Source: CAYMEK01 sp964389305 (GTDB lineage Bacteria; Spirochaetota; Spirochaetia; SZUA-6; DRHE01). Taken from it: 64,000 bases of DNA. The notes beneath the pieces are model-generated. The model was given only the letters and a program-made list of their open reading frames with translations. It searched no databases and had not been told where the DNA came from. The translations under genes were made by a program, and so were the position numbers. Each line of letters opens with the position of its first letter. The first letter of the stretch is position 1. Positions 34,759-42,965 of the stretch are shown here, in pieces. The DNA lies in assembly GCA_964389305.1 (NCBI GenBank), contig CAYMEK010000003.1, positions 1-64,000 of the forward strand, written 5' to 3'.

Positions 34759-35640
34759 ATGGACATCGAGAAAAAAATGTTCGGTAGTACGGGACACCGG
34801 AGCAGCCGGGTGATCTTCGGCGCGGCTGCCTTCTGGTCGGTCAGCCAGGAGGAGGCCGATCGTACCCTGGAGCTTCTCCTGGAGTACGGAGTAAACCACA
34901 TAGACGTGGCGGCCAGCTACGGCGACGGGGAGGCGGAGAAACGCATCGGGCCCTGGATGGAGCGCCATCGAAAGGATTTCTTTCTGGCCACCAAAACGGG
35001 GATGCGCGGCTACGCAGAAGCCCGGGATGAGCTGCAATCATCCCTGGAACGACTGCGGGTAGACAGCGTCGATCTGATCCAGCTCCACAACCTGGTCGAT
35101 CCGGCCGAGTGGGAGCAGGCCATGGGAGCGGGAGGCGCCCTGGAAGCCCTGGTGGAGGCCCGGGAGCAGGGACTCACCCGCTACATCGGGGTGACCGGAC
35201 ACGGACTCACCGTGGCCGACATGCACCTGCGCAGCCTGGAACGCTTTCCCTTTGACTCGGTGCTGGCACCCTATAACTACCTGCTCATGCAGGATCCGGA
35301 TTACGCCCGCTCCTTCGAGCGGCTCCGAGAAACCTGCCGCAGCAGAAACGTCGCCCTGCAGACGATCAAATCTGTGGCCCGCCGGCCCTGGCAGGGCGAG
35401 CACGGCCGCACCACCTGGTACGAGCCGCTGGAGGAACAGGAGGACATCGATAAGGCCGTACACTGGGTCCTGGGCGATCCGGACGTTTTCCTGATCAGCA
35501 CCGGGGATACCAACATCCTGCCCCGCGTGCTCCAAGCGGCCGGCCAGCCGGGACCCCGACCGGCGGAGTCGGTGATGGAAGAGCTGGCGCGCTCTCGGGA
35601 TATCCAAATGATCTTCAAGGGAGCGGAGTTCATCGCCTGA
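34759..35640 (+). CDS. Aldo/keto reductase family protein
   Basis: TIM-barrel oxidoreductase of 293 residues from ATG 34759; the earlier TTG 34723 lies in a likely -35 box. The first strand '[18 protein letters not shown]' and '[20 protein letters not shown]' carry catalytic Asp and Tyr of the family; Lys is in '[11 protein letters not shown]' and His in 'DLIQLHNL'. It therefore keeps the Asp-Tyr-Lys-His tetrad of NADPH-dependent reductases. The C-terminus ('[18 protein letters not shown]') is the usual cofactor loop but shorter than in many members. The substrate is unknown. Confidence 0.88.
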   Translation: MDIEKKMFGSTGHRSSRVIFGAAAFWSVSQEEADRTLELLLEYGVNHIDVAASYGDGEAEKRIGPWMERHRKDFFLATKTGMRGYAEARDELQSSLERLRVDSVDLIQLHNLVDPAEWEQAMGAGGALEALVEAREQGLTRYIGVTGHGLTVADMHLRSLERFPFDSVLAPYNYLLMQDPDYARSFERLRETCRSRNVALQTIKSVARRPWQGEHGRTTWYEPLEEQEDIDKAVHWVLGDPDVFLISTGDTNILPRVLQAAGQPGPRPAESVMEELARSRDIQMIFKGAEFIA

Positions 35641-35707
35641 GCAGCGCGCCGGCAGGCAGGCGGCAAGAGACTACTTCCGTCGGGGGCTGCTCTCGGCGCA
35701 GGCCGTC

Positions 35708-37111
35708 CTATGAGCCCGCCGCCGAAGCGGGCTGCCTCTCAGCTTCCCCCCTCGGCTTGCTCTCCGATTGACGGGAAAGCGAGCGTACATCCTTCCACAG
35801 CCACAGACCGGTCACAACAGTGGAGAGCAGATCCGCCAACGGATAGGCGGTAAACACGCCCCATAATCCGAGAATGAGTGGCAGGACGATCATCACCGGC
35901 AGCAAAAAGATGAACTGTCTGGAAAGCCCGAGAAGGAAGGCCGGTATCGCCTTTCCCACCGCCTGGAAATACGAAGCGCCGATCATCTGCACGCCGATGA
36001 AGGGAATAATGAGAATCACCACCCGGAGCACGGGGACGCCCGTACGAATGAGGTTCGGGTCGTCGGAGAAGACCCGGAAGATAGGACCCGGGATCAGCAG
36101 GAGAACCAGGAATCCGACTGCCGAGAGAGCCGTGGAGGCGGCTATCGCGAGGCGCACCGTACGCTTCACCCTGTCGAGATTTCCGGCTCCGTAGTTGTAA
36201 CCGGTGATCGGCTGGAAACCCTGCACCAGCCCCATGAGGGGCATCATGATGAAATGCAGGATTCTGAAAACCACGCCGAACACGGAGATGTAGATATCTC
36301 CTCCGTAGTGAGCGAGGGAGTTGTTTACGATGATCAGGATCAGGCTGGCGCCGCCCTGGCGTATGAAGGCGGGCACCCCGAGAGCGAAGATCTCCCTCAT
36401 AACAGCGCCTTCGAGCTTCAAGTGGCGGGGACGGATCTCCAGAGAGCTCCGCCGTCCGGCAAAAAAGTACAGCAGATACGTGAAGCTCAAGAATTGGGAG
36501 ATCACCGTAGCCAGCGCCGCCCCCTTGATGCCCATCCTGAGGACGAATATGAACACCGGATCGAGGACGATGTTGGCTGTGGCGCCCAGCACCATGGTGG
36601 TCATCGCTACCGTAGCCCTACCTTCGGCCCGAACTATGTTATTCGCAGCCATGGAGAAGGTGATGAATACCGTGCCAGGCAGGATCATGGATAGGTAGTC
36701 GCGGGCATAACCGATGAGCACCGGCGTGGCACCGAAGAGCCTGAGGATCGGATCGAGCAGGAGATAGCCGACCGCCATTACCACGACGCCGAAGCCGATG
36801 GAGATCGTGAAGGCGTTTCCCGCCGCGGTGTAGGCCCGCTCCCGATTTCCGGCTCCCAGATTGCGGGAAACCACCGAAGCGGTCCCGAATCCGATCATAC
36901 CCGCAAAGGCCATGACGATGATCTGGAACGGAAAAGCAATGGTCAGGCCGCCGATGGCTTCTGTTCCTACTCCCCTGCCGATGAAGATCGTGTCCACCAG
37001 GTTGTAGAGCGCCATGACCAGCATGGCGACGGCGGCGGGCAGCGACAGCTTGACCAGGAGCCTGCCGATACCTTCGCTGCCGAGCAGGCGGTCTCGATGT
37101 ACATTATTCAT
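35708..37111 (-). CDS. MATE-family multidrug/organic-cation efflux protein
   Basis: Integral membrane antiporter of 467 residues with twelve predicted helices in two similar halves. The N-terminal 'LSLPAAVAMLVMALYNLVDT' followed by 'IFIGRGVGTEAIGGLTIAFP' is the standard MATE opening. 'GMIGFGTASVVSRNLGAGNR' and, in the second half, 'GLVQGFQPITGYNYGAGN' are the paired family signatures. It belongs to the MepA/DinF-like branch by eye. It lies 13 bases downstream of a MarR-type gene that should control it, a common drug-efflux arrangement. ATG 37111 follows AGGAAAAAG. Confidence 0.92.
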   Translation of the reverse strand: MNNVHRDRLLGSEGIGRLLVKLSLPAAVAMLVMALYNLVDTIFIGRGVGTEAIGGLTIAFPFQIIVMAFAGMIGFGTASVVSRNLGAGNRERAYTAAGNAFTISIGFGVVVMAVGYLLLDPILRLFGATPVLIGYARDYLSMILPGTVFITFSMAANNIVRAEGRATVAMTTMVLGATANIVLDPVFIFVLRMGIKGAALATVISQFLSFTYLLYFFAGRRSSLEIRPRHLKLEGAVMREIFALGVPAFIRQGGASLILIIVNNSLAHYGGDIYISVFGVVFRILHFIMMPLMGLVQGFQPITGYNYGAGNLDRVKRTVRLAIAASTALSAVGFLVLLLIPGPIFRVFSDDPNLIRTGVPVLRVVILIIPFIGVQMIGASYFQAVGKAIPAFLLGLSRQFIFLLPVMIVLPLILGLWGVFTAYPLADLLSTVVTGLWLWKDVRSLSRQSESKPRGEAERQPASAAGS

Positions 37112-37124
37112 GGGGGTCTTTTTC

Positions 37125-37559
37125 CTACAGCTTGAGCGTGATCTCGTGCAGATCGTGCACGGCTCGTTTGAACCGCTGGACTTCTTCTTTTGGAAGACGC
37201 GCCAGTTTCTTCAGGATGTGCTCATGAACCCTCTGCAGATTCGCAAGCACGAGCTCGGTCCCTTTATCCGTCAGAGACAGGTCGATCTTGCGGCGGTCGT
37301 TCGGATTGCGCCGGCGCTCGACCAGCCCTGATTCGATCAGGCTGTCGATCACCGGGGTCAGGGAACCCTTCTCCATATTCATGTGATAGCAGACCTTGGT
37401 CATGTGGGGCGAGCTTTCGATATGGATGATCATCAGCGCCTTCATCTGCGTCCGGTTCAATGCGAAGGGTTCGGTGTCCGGACGGTAATCGTGGAATACC
37501 TTGTGCATGAACAGCGGAAAGGTAGTAAGCACCCGGGCTTCCATCGAATGCTGTTTCAT
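37125..37559 (-). CDS. MarR-family transcriptional regulator
   Basis: Winged-helix regulator of 144 residues. 'LNRTQMKALMIIHIESSPHM' and 'CYHMNMEKGSLTPVIDSLI' form helices 2-4 with the recognition helix, and 'GLVERRRNPNDRRKIDLSLT' is the wing with the DxR signature. Flanking helices should form the dimer interface. It is the first gene of a two-gene unit with a MATE exporter, and two direct repeats overlap its promoter, so it is probably an autorepressor released by the exporter's substrate. ATG 37559 follows GGAG. Confidence 0.92.
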   Translation of the reverse strand: MKQHSMEARVLTTFPLFMHKVFHDYRPDTEPFALNRTQMKALMIIHIESSPHMTKVCYHMNMEKGSLTPVIDSLIESGLVERRRNPNDRRKIDLSLTDKGTELVLANLQRVHEHILKKLARLPKEEVQRFKRAVHDLHEITLKL

Positions 37560-37576
37560 GATTGCTTCACTCCGTT

Positions 37577-37620
37577 AGAAAACCAATTATATTAAAATTA
37601 ACTATCAGAAAACTAACTAT
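37577..37620. promoter_or_regulatory. Paired direct repeats overlapping the MarR/MATE promoter
   Basis: A 14-base sequence AGAAAAC(C/T)AA(T/C)TAT occurs at 37577-37590 and 37607-37620, 12 of 14 bases identical and exactly 30 bases apart, so both face the same side of the helix. A perfect TATAAT for the minus strand (37591-37586) overlaps the first copy. The region is very AT-rich compared with its surroundings. It is probably the MarR operator. Confidence 0.6.
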
Positions 37621-37813
37621 TAATCTATAGCCTGTCAAGGCCCGATACAACCGGCGAACCCAATTTGTTCCAAGCTCTTCGGGGGCCAGGCAAACCGCTA
37701 TCTGCCGGCCCTACCGCCCCGGCCGGCTTTCCGGGCAGCCCTGCTGGCCTCCTACCTTGCCATCCTTGGTACCTTAGATTATTATGCTTCCAGCAACAGG
37801 TGGAGGTAAAGAG

Positions 37814-39730
37814 GTGAGTGACAAAGGATATGCCGGCGAAATTCTCCGGGTAGACCTTTCCACCGGCTCGACCGAGGCCATTCCTACCCGGGAGTACGCG
37901 GGACGTTTTTTGGGCGGCAGAGGCCTGGCCGCCGGCATCTACTGGCAGGAGGTGCCCCCTGAGATCGGCGCCTTTGAGGCGGAAAACCGGCTCATCATCG
38001 CCCTGGGCCCCCTGGCCGGCGTCCCCTCCCTGGGCGGCTCCCGCTGGGGCATCTATGCCAAGTCCGCCCTGGAGCCACGCGAGCACTTCTGCTACGGCAA
38101 CCTGGGCGGCGGCTTCGGCGCCGAACTTAAGTTTGCCGGCTACGACGGGATCATAATCCAGGGCCGGGCGAAGCGGCCCGCGGTCCTTTCGATCAAAAGT
38201 GACGGGGTCCGGATCCTGCCTGCGGACGACCTCAGCGGTCGGAGCACGGTGGACACCATGGCTGTCCTGAAAAAGCGGCTGGGCGACAGAGTTCGGATGC
38301 TCACCCTCGGGCCAGCCGCAGAGAAGCTGGTGCCCTTCGCCACCCTGCTGGCCGATGGAGATGCGAGCTGCTCAGGCGGGATGGCTGCGGTGATGGGCTC
38401 CAAAAACCTCAAGGCCGTCACCGTGCAGGGTGAACGGCGCAGGGTCGATACGGCCGACCCCGAGCGTCTGCGGGAAATCGCCCGCTACATCAGGAGTCTC
38501 GGCCGGGGAAACGTCAAGGTGTGGGGCTTCGATTTCATGGCCCGCGGACCGAACACGAAAAAGATGCCCTGCTACGGGTGCATGGCCAACTGCCTGCGGG
38601 TGAAATATACCGCCAGCAATGGCAAGAGCGGCAAGCACATGTGCCAATCCCGCTTCTTTTACCTACCTTACGCCCTGCTGTACTACGGAGAGGAAAACGA
38701 GGTCCCCTTCCTGGCCAACCGGGCTTGCGATGAGTACGGTCTGGATACCTGGGCGGTTCAGGACCTCGTGGACTGGCTCAATCGCTGTCATGAGGAGGGC
38801 CTACTGTCCGCCGAGCAGACCGGCCTTCCCCTGTCCGAGATCGGGAGCCTGGAGTTCATCGAAACGCTCGTCGAGCAGACCGCCCTGCGGCGCGGCTTCG
38901 GCGAGCTTTTGGCCAAAGGCGCCCGCGGGGCGGCGCGCGAGCTGGGCGAGAACGCCCTGGCCCTGACCCGTTACTATGATCCCTACGAACCTCGCTACTG
39001 TACGATCAACACCCTGCTCTTCCCGTTCGAGCCCCGCAAACCCATCCAGCAGCTTCACGAAGCCGGCCTGGTTCTGTCCCAGTGGTCGAGCTGGCTCCAG
39101 GGCGTGGAAGGCGCCCATATCTCCACCGATGTGTTGCGGGCCATTTCCAGAAAGTTCTGGGGAAGCGAGCAGGCCGCCGATTTCTCCACCCTCGAGGGCA
39201 AGGCCGAAGCCGCCAAGAGGATCCAGGACCGGCAGTACGCCAAGGAGTGCCTGATCGCCTGCGATTGGATGTATCCGGTCATCGACAAACCCAAGGGGGA
39301 TGACCATGTCGGCGATCCATCCCTCGAGAGCCGTATCCTATCAGCCGTGATCGGGAAAAGCTGTTCGGAGCAGGCGCTGAACCGAATCGGCGAGCGAGTC
39401 TTCAACCTGCAGCGGGCCATTCTCCTGCGCGAGGGTCACCGGGCCCGGGACGACGACTATCTGCCCGAAGAGTGGCACCGCAAGCCCCTCGAAGGGCACA
39501 TCGCCGACCCGGAGTGCAACGTGCCGGGAGCGGAGGGTCGGGTGGTCTCCCGGCTCGGAGCAAAGATCGACATACCCGAATACCTGCGTGTTCGGGAGGA
39601 GTACTACAAGCTCAGGGGCTGGGAAGCCTCAACCGGACTTCAAACCCGGGCCCTTCTGGAAGCCCTGGATCTCGGCGAGGTGGCCGCCGGGCTACAAGAG
39701 CGGGGCCTGCTGGTAGCGGGCAGTGTCTAG
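37814..39730 (+). CDS. Aldehyde:ferredoxin oxidoreductase-family tungsto/molybdo-enzyme
   Basis: Protein of 638 residues from GTG 37814 behind GGTGGAGG; ATG 37784 would add ten residues. The N-terminal 'EILRVDLSTGSTEAIPTREY' to 'FLGGRGLAAGIYW' and 'GGSRWGIYAKSALEP' are AOR hallmarks and bind the bis-pterin cofactor. A [4Fe-4S] cluster is held by Cys253, Cys256 and Cys260 ('PCYGCMANC') with a fourth ligand near Cys479/483 in 'CLIACDWMYP'. The enzyme would oxidise aldehydes, or reduce acids, with ferredoxin in the cytoplasm. No pterin-cofactor gene is adjacent. Its stop overlaps the end of a convergent SCP2-like gene by 4 bases. The substrate is unknown. Confidence 0.9.
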   Translation: MSDKGYAGEILRVDLSTGSTEAIPTREYAGRFLGGRGLAAGIYWQEVPPEIGAFEAENRLIIALGPLAGVPSLGGSRWGIYAKSALEPREHFCYGNLGGGFGAELKFAGYDGIIIQGRAKRPAVLSIKSDGVRILPADDLSGRSTVDTMAVLKKRLGDRVRMLTLGPAAEKLVPFATLLADGDASCSGGMAAVMGSKNLKAVTVQGERRRVDTADPERLREIARYIRSLGRGNVKVWGFDFMARGPNTKKMPCYGCMANCLRVKYTASNGKSGKHMCQSRFFYLPYALLYYGEENEVPFLANRACDEYGLDTWAVQDLVDWLNRCHEEGLLSAEQTGLPLSEIGSLEFIETLVEQTALRRGFGELLAKGARGAARELGENALALTRYYDPYEPRYCTINTLLFPFEPRKPIQQLHEAGLVLSQWSSWLQGVEGAHISTDVLRAISRKFWGSEQAADFSTLEGKAEAAKRIQDRQYAKECLIACDWMYPVIDKPKGDDHVGDPSLESRILSAVIGKSCSEQALNRIGERVFNLQRAILLREGHRARDDDYLPEEWHRKPLEGHIADPECNVPGAEGRVVSRLGAKIDIPEYLRVREEYYKLRGWEASTGLQTRALLEALDLGEVAAGLQERGLLVAGSV

Positions 39731-40074
39731 ATCCTGTTCAGAGACTGCAGCTTCATCATGTCGGACATCGAGCATTTGAGCTTTATGCGCTTCTGCTGGT
39801 AGGCCTGCAGCCCGCTTATCTCCTTGCGGGTCATCGCCCGCAGCGTCTCGGTGTCCATCTCGTACTGGATGTCCGGCTTCTCCAAGGGCTCCGCCACCTG
39901 CTCCGGAGGCTGCGGCTGGCCATCCACCATCTTCAGCAGGTAGTACTCGTCCCGGTCTGTGAAGTGGTACTGCATGCTCTTGTTCCAGCCTTTGAAGTTG
40001 CGCGCCACCCGCTCGTCGGCGAACTTCATCCGCTGCTCCTCCAGCAGCTCCAGTAGCTGTTCTCGATCCATCAT
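39727..40074 (-). CDS. SCP2-like small protein
   Basis: Protein of 115 residues. The C-terminal half, 'PDIQYEMDTETLRAMTRKEI' then 'SGLQAYQQKRIKLKCSMSDM', resembles the hydrophobic-pocket strands of the SCP2 sterol-carrier fold in its small bacterial form. The N-terminus is helical and charged. Bacterial members may bind lipids or acyl groups; no ligand can be assigned. It is convergent with the AOR gene and may share transcription with nothing else, as 67 bases separate it from the AhpD-like gene upstream. Confidence 0.6.
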   Translation of the reverse strand: MMDREQLLELLEEQRMKFADERVARNFKGWNKSMQYHFTDRDEYYLLKMVDGQPQPPEQVAEPLEKPDIQYEMDTETLRAMTRKEISGLQAYQQKRIKLKCSMSDMMKLQSLNRI

Positions 40075-40141
40075 GTCTCGTATACCTCGTTTGTCTATGC
40101 CTTATAAGCCGCTGTCACACTACACGATCGACGCTCGAGAA

Positions 40142-40513
40142 TCAACCGCCCCCGCTGTCTGTTCCCCCATAGTACTCGAGCACCTTGAGAGCAAAACGGC
40201 TGGAGACTGTGGCCGGACCGCCTCCCATCTCGATCCCCACCTCCACGGCCTCGATCACCTCATCCGGCGACGCGCCCGATTCCAGGGCCTGGCGGATGTG
40301 CCACTCCATGCAGGACTCGCAGTTGATGACCACCGAAATTCCTACTGCCACCAATTCCCTGTATTTTTTCGCCAGCTTGCCGTCCGAGAAGGCGGCCTTC
40401 TCCATTTCCAGGAAAGCTCTGTACACGGCGGACCCCCTGGCGACCAGGGCCGTATGGGCATGCTTCCTGTCCCGAATGATCTTCTCTATTTTTTCCCGAT
40501 CCTGCTGTTCCAT
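40142..40513 (-). CDS. AhpD-like/carboxymuconolactone decarboxylase-family protein
   Basis: All-helical protein of 123 residues. The redox signature 'CESCMEWHI' (Cys-x-x-Cys with His four residues on) is the AhpD-type catalytic motif, so it is probably a peroxidase-linked thiol protein rather than a decarboxylase. 'YRELVAVGISVVINCESC' and 'ESGASPDEVIEAVEVGIEMG' are standard family helices. It lies 18 bases downstream of a Gfo/Idh/MocA gene on the same strand and may be cotranscribed. It would act in the cytoplasm. Confidence 0.85.
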   Translation of the reverse strand: MEQQDREKIEKIIRDRKHAHTALVARGSAVYRAFLEMEKAAFSDGKLAKKYRELVAVGISVVINCESCMEWHIRQALESGASPDEVIEAVEVGIEMGGGPATVSSRFALKVLEYYGGTDSGGG

Positions 40514-40531
40514 TAACGGACCTCGCTTTCT

Positions 40532-41623
40532 TCAGCCCCGGGCGCCGATGCGTACGGCTTGCTGCTGAGCCTGCAGACAAAGCTCCGCCGCCTTGAAGGT
40601 ATGCGTTTGCGGCATAGCTGCATCCGTGCCTTTCAGGCAGTCTAGAATCAGCTCCCCGAAGTAAGGAAAACCGACTCTGCCGTGCACCGGGACGTGCTGC
40701 TCCCCTTCGGCGGTAACCAGATACACGTGATCTCCCTCGTCATCCCTGGCCACGTCGATGTACTTGCGCAGTTCGATGTAGCCGTCGGTTCCCAGGATGA
40801 AGGTGCGGCCGTCGCCCCAGGTGCCGAGCCCGTCGGGGGTGAACCAGTCGACCCGGAAGTAATTGGTCGCACCGTTCCCGGCGAGGAGATTGGCCTCACC
40901 GAAGTCGTCGAGCCCGGGATACTGCGGATGGCTGTAGTTAGCCACCCGGCTGAACACAACCGTGGCCTCGTCGCTGCCGGCGAAGGCGAGAAACTGCTCG
41001 ATCTGGTGGCTGCCGATGTCGGTGAGTATGCCGCCGTATTTTTCCCGTTCGAAGAACCAGGCGGGACGCGAGGATGCGTTCAACCGGTGCGGTCCCAGCC
41101 CGATGACCTGGAGCACGCGGCCGATGACGCCGTCCCTGATCAGGCGGCCCGCATAGACAGCCGATTCGTTCTGGACCCGCTCGCTGTAGCAGACCGCCCA
41201 CTTCAATCCGGTGCGCCGGACTGCTTTCCTGGCCAGGTCGAGCTGCTCCAGGGTGGTAAACGGGGGCTTGTCCGACATGAAGTGCTTGCCGACGCTCAGC
41301 ACCCGCACCCCGAGTGCGCAGCGCTCCGAGGGCACCGCGGCGCTGGCAACTATTTTAATCCCGGCGTCCTGGAGGATTTCCTGCTCCGAGCGCGCCAGCT
41401 TCGCGCTTGGAAAGGTTTCCTTGAATTGAGCCGTCTTGGCCGGGTCGGGATCGTACACCCACCGAAGATCGGCGCCGGCGTCCAGCAGTCCCTGGCTCAT
41501 TCCGTAGATGTGCCCGTGATCGAGACCGACCGCGGCAAAGGAGAACTCCCCAGGTTGAACCACCGGCGCCGGCCTGCCCTCCGGTACGTAGCGCATCCCA
41601 TTGGACTTATTCGTAGCTTTCAC
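40532..41623 (-). CDS. Gfo/Idh/MocA-family dehydrogenase
   Basis: NAD(P)-dependent sugar/polyol dehydrogenase-like protein of 363 residues from GTG 41623 (GAGGAGG nine bases upstream); the frame is open to 41752 but upstream codons look non-coding. Instead of the classical GxGxxG the start reads 'FAAVGLDHGHIYGMSQGLLD', a variant seen in distant family members. The EKP motif is replaced by 'MSDKPPFTTLEQL', where the Lys remains. 'DIGSHQIEQFLAF' holds the substrate-side His. The substrate is unknown. It is divergent from a second family member. Confidence 0.85.
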   Translation of the reverse strand: MKATNKSNGMRYVPEGRPAPVVQPGEFSFAAVGLDHGHIYGMSQGLLDAGADLRWVYDPDPAKTAQFKETFPSAKLARSEQEILQDAGIKIVASAAVPSERCALGVRVLSVGKHFMSDKPPFTTLEQLDLARKAVRRTGLKWAVCYSERVQNESAVYAGRLIRDGVIGRVLQVIGLGPHRLNASSRPAWFFEREKYGGILTDIGSHQIEQFLAFAGSDEATVVFSRVANYSHPQYPGLDDFGEANLLAGNGATNYFRVDWFTPDGLGTWGDGRTFILGTDGYIELRKYIDVARDDEGDHVYLVTAEGEQHVPVHGRVGFPYFGELILDCLKGTDAAMPQTHTFKAAELCLQAQQQAVRIGARG

Positions 41624-41730
41624 GACCCTGCTTCCTCCTCGCTGTTGTTTAATCCCGCCGCAGCGGCTTGTCAATGAAATTTCAGCGGGTATTGCCAGTA
41701 GAATGTACAAGAACGGGAGGATATCGTACA

Positions 41731-41759
41731 TTGCCGGATGGTGCAAACTCACCTAAAAT
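41731..41759 (+). promoter_or_regulatory. Promoter of the second Gfo/Idh/MocA gene
   Basis: TTGCCG (41731-41736), a 17-base spacer and TAAAAT (41754-41759). The start would lie about 30 bases before ATG 41796. Confidence 0.6.
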
Positions 41760-41795
41760 GGGCAGCACATATGAGCCGATAGGAACAGACATTGT

Positions 41796-42932
41796 ATGCT
41801 TAAAATAGCCGTCGTGGGAGCGGGCGGAATATCCGCTCTGCACATTCGCGCCTACCTCGGATTTCCCCAACGCTGCAGGATTGCAGCGCTCGTAGACATC
41901 GATATCGAGAAAGCGCAGGCCCGCAACCAGGAGTTTCAGTTGAACGCCAGGGTGTTTCCCGATCTGCAAAAGATGCTTGACTCGGAAGAGGTGGACCTGG
42001 TCTCGATCTGTACGCCGCCGTTTACCCACAAGGAAATTGCTGTTGCCTGCCTGCAAGCCGGTATTCACGTCCTCTGTGAAAAGCCAATGGCCTCCTCGCT
42101 TGCCGAGTGCGACGAGATGCTCGCCGCCCGGGAGTCTTCCGGGGCTTTGCTGTCCATTGTCGCCAATAACCGCTTCCGAACCGAAGTCATGGCGTTGAAA
42201 CGGGTGATCGAGTCCGGTTTGGCCGGCAGGGTAGTCCACGCGCAGGTAGATTCGTTCTGGTGGCGCGCTCCGGCTTACTACGACTTGTGGTGGCGCGGCA
42301 CCTGGGAGAAGGAGGGCGGCGGCTGCACCCTGAACCACGGCGTACATCATATCGACCTGTTCCTTTGGTTGATGGGAATGCCTGAATCGGTAAGCTCGAC
42401 GATCGCCAACCTGGCGCACCCCAACTCCGAAGTGGAAGACTACTCCCTTTCCGTCCTCAAATATCCGTCGAATCGCATCGGGATCGTCTCCTGTTCGGTT
42501 GTCCATCACGGGGAAGAACAGAAGATCGTTTTTCAATGCGAAAAAGCCCGGGTGTCCTTTCCGTGGACCGTCTATGCCTCCGGCGCAACGGTCGCCGGTT
42601 TTCCCGTCGAGAATGCCGACCTGGCCGAACGGCTGAACGATCTGTACGCTTCCTATCCCGCTCTCGAGCACGAGCAGCATGACGGACAAGTCGACAACGT
42701 GCTCGGCGCCATCGAAGGCAGGACGGCTCTGCTGGTGGATGGTCGGGAGGGGCGGAAACCCCTCGAACTGGTTTCCGCGATCTATCAGTCAGGGGTGAGC
42801 GGAGCCGCAGTGCGGCTGCCCCTGTCCGCGGATCAACCCTTCTATACGCGGGAAGGCATCCTCAAGAATGCCATACGCTTCCACCGCAAGAGCGGCGCCA
42901 CGGAGTTCAAGTCAAAAGCGGCGAAAAACTGA
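41796..42932 (+). CDS. Gfo/Idh/MocA-family dehydrogenase
   Basis: Protein of 378 residues. The N-terminal fold has 'IAVVGAGGISALHI' (GxGGIS) for the nucleotide, then 'SICTPPFTHKEIA' and the catalytic Lys in 'VLCEKPMASS' (about 93-102). The C-terminal domain has 'EGGGCTLNHGVHHIDLFLWL', the family GGG-G-H-D substrate signature. It thus keeps all expected residues, unlike its divergent neighbour. Substrates in this family are sugars, inositol or sugar acids; none can be chosen here. It is convergent with the sensor gene at 42966. Confidence 0.9.
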   Translation: MLKIAVVGAGGISALHIRAYLGFPQRCRIAALVDIDIEKAQARNQEFQLNARVFPDLQKMLDSEEVDLVSICTPPFTHKEIAVACLQAGIHVLCEKPMASSLAECDEMLAARESSGALLSIVANNRFRTEVMALKRVIESGLAGRVVHAQVDSFWWRAPAYYDLWWRGTWEKEGGGCTLNHGVHHIDLFLWLMGMPESVSSTIANLAHPNSEVEDYSLSVLKYPSNRIGIVSCSVVHHGEEQKIVFQCEKARVSFPWTVYASGATVAGFPVENADLAERLNDLYASYPALEHEQHDGQVDNVLGAIEGRTALLVDGREGRKPLELVSAIYQSGVSGAAVRLPLSADQPFYTREGILKNAIRFHRKSGATEFKSKAAKN

Positions 42933-42965
42933 GATACGACGAGTACCGCCCGGGCGGCATCTCCT

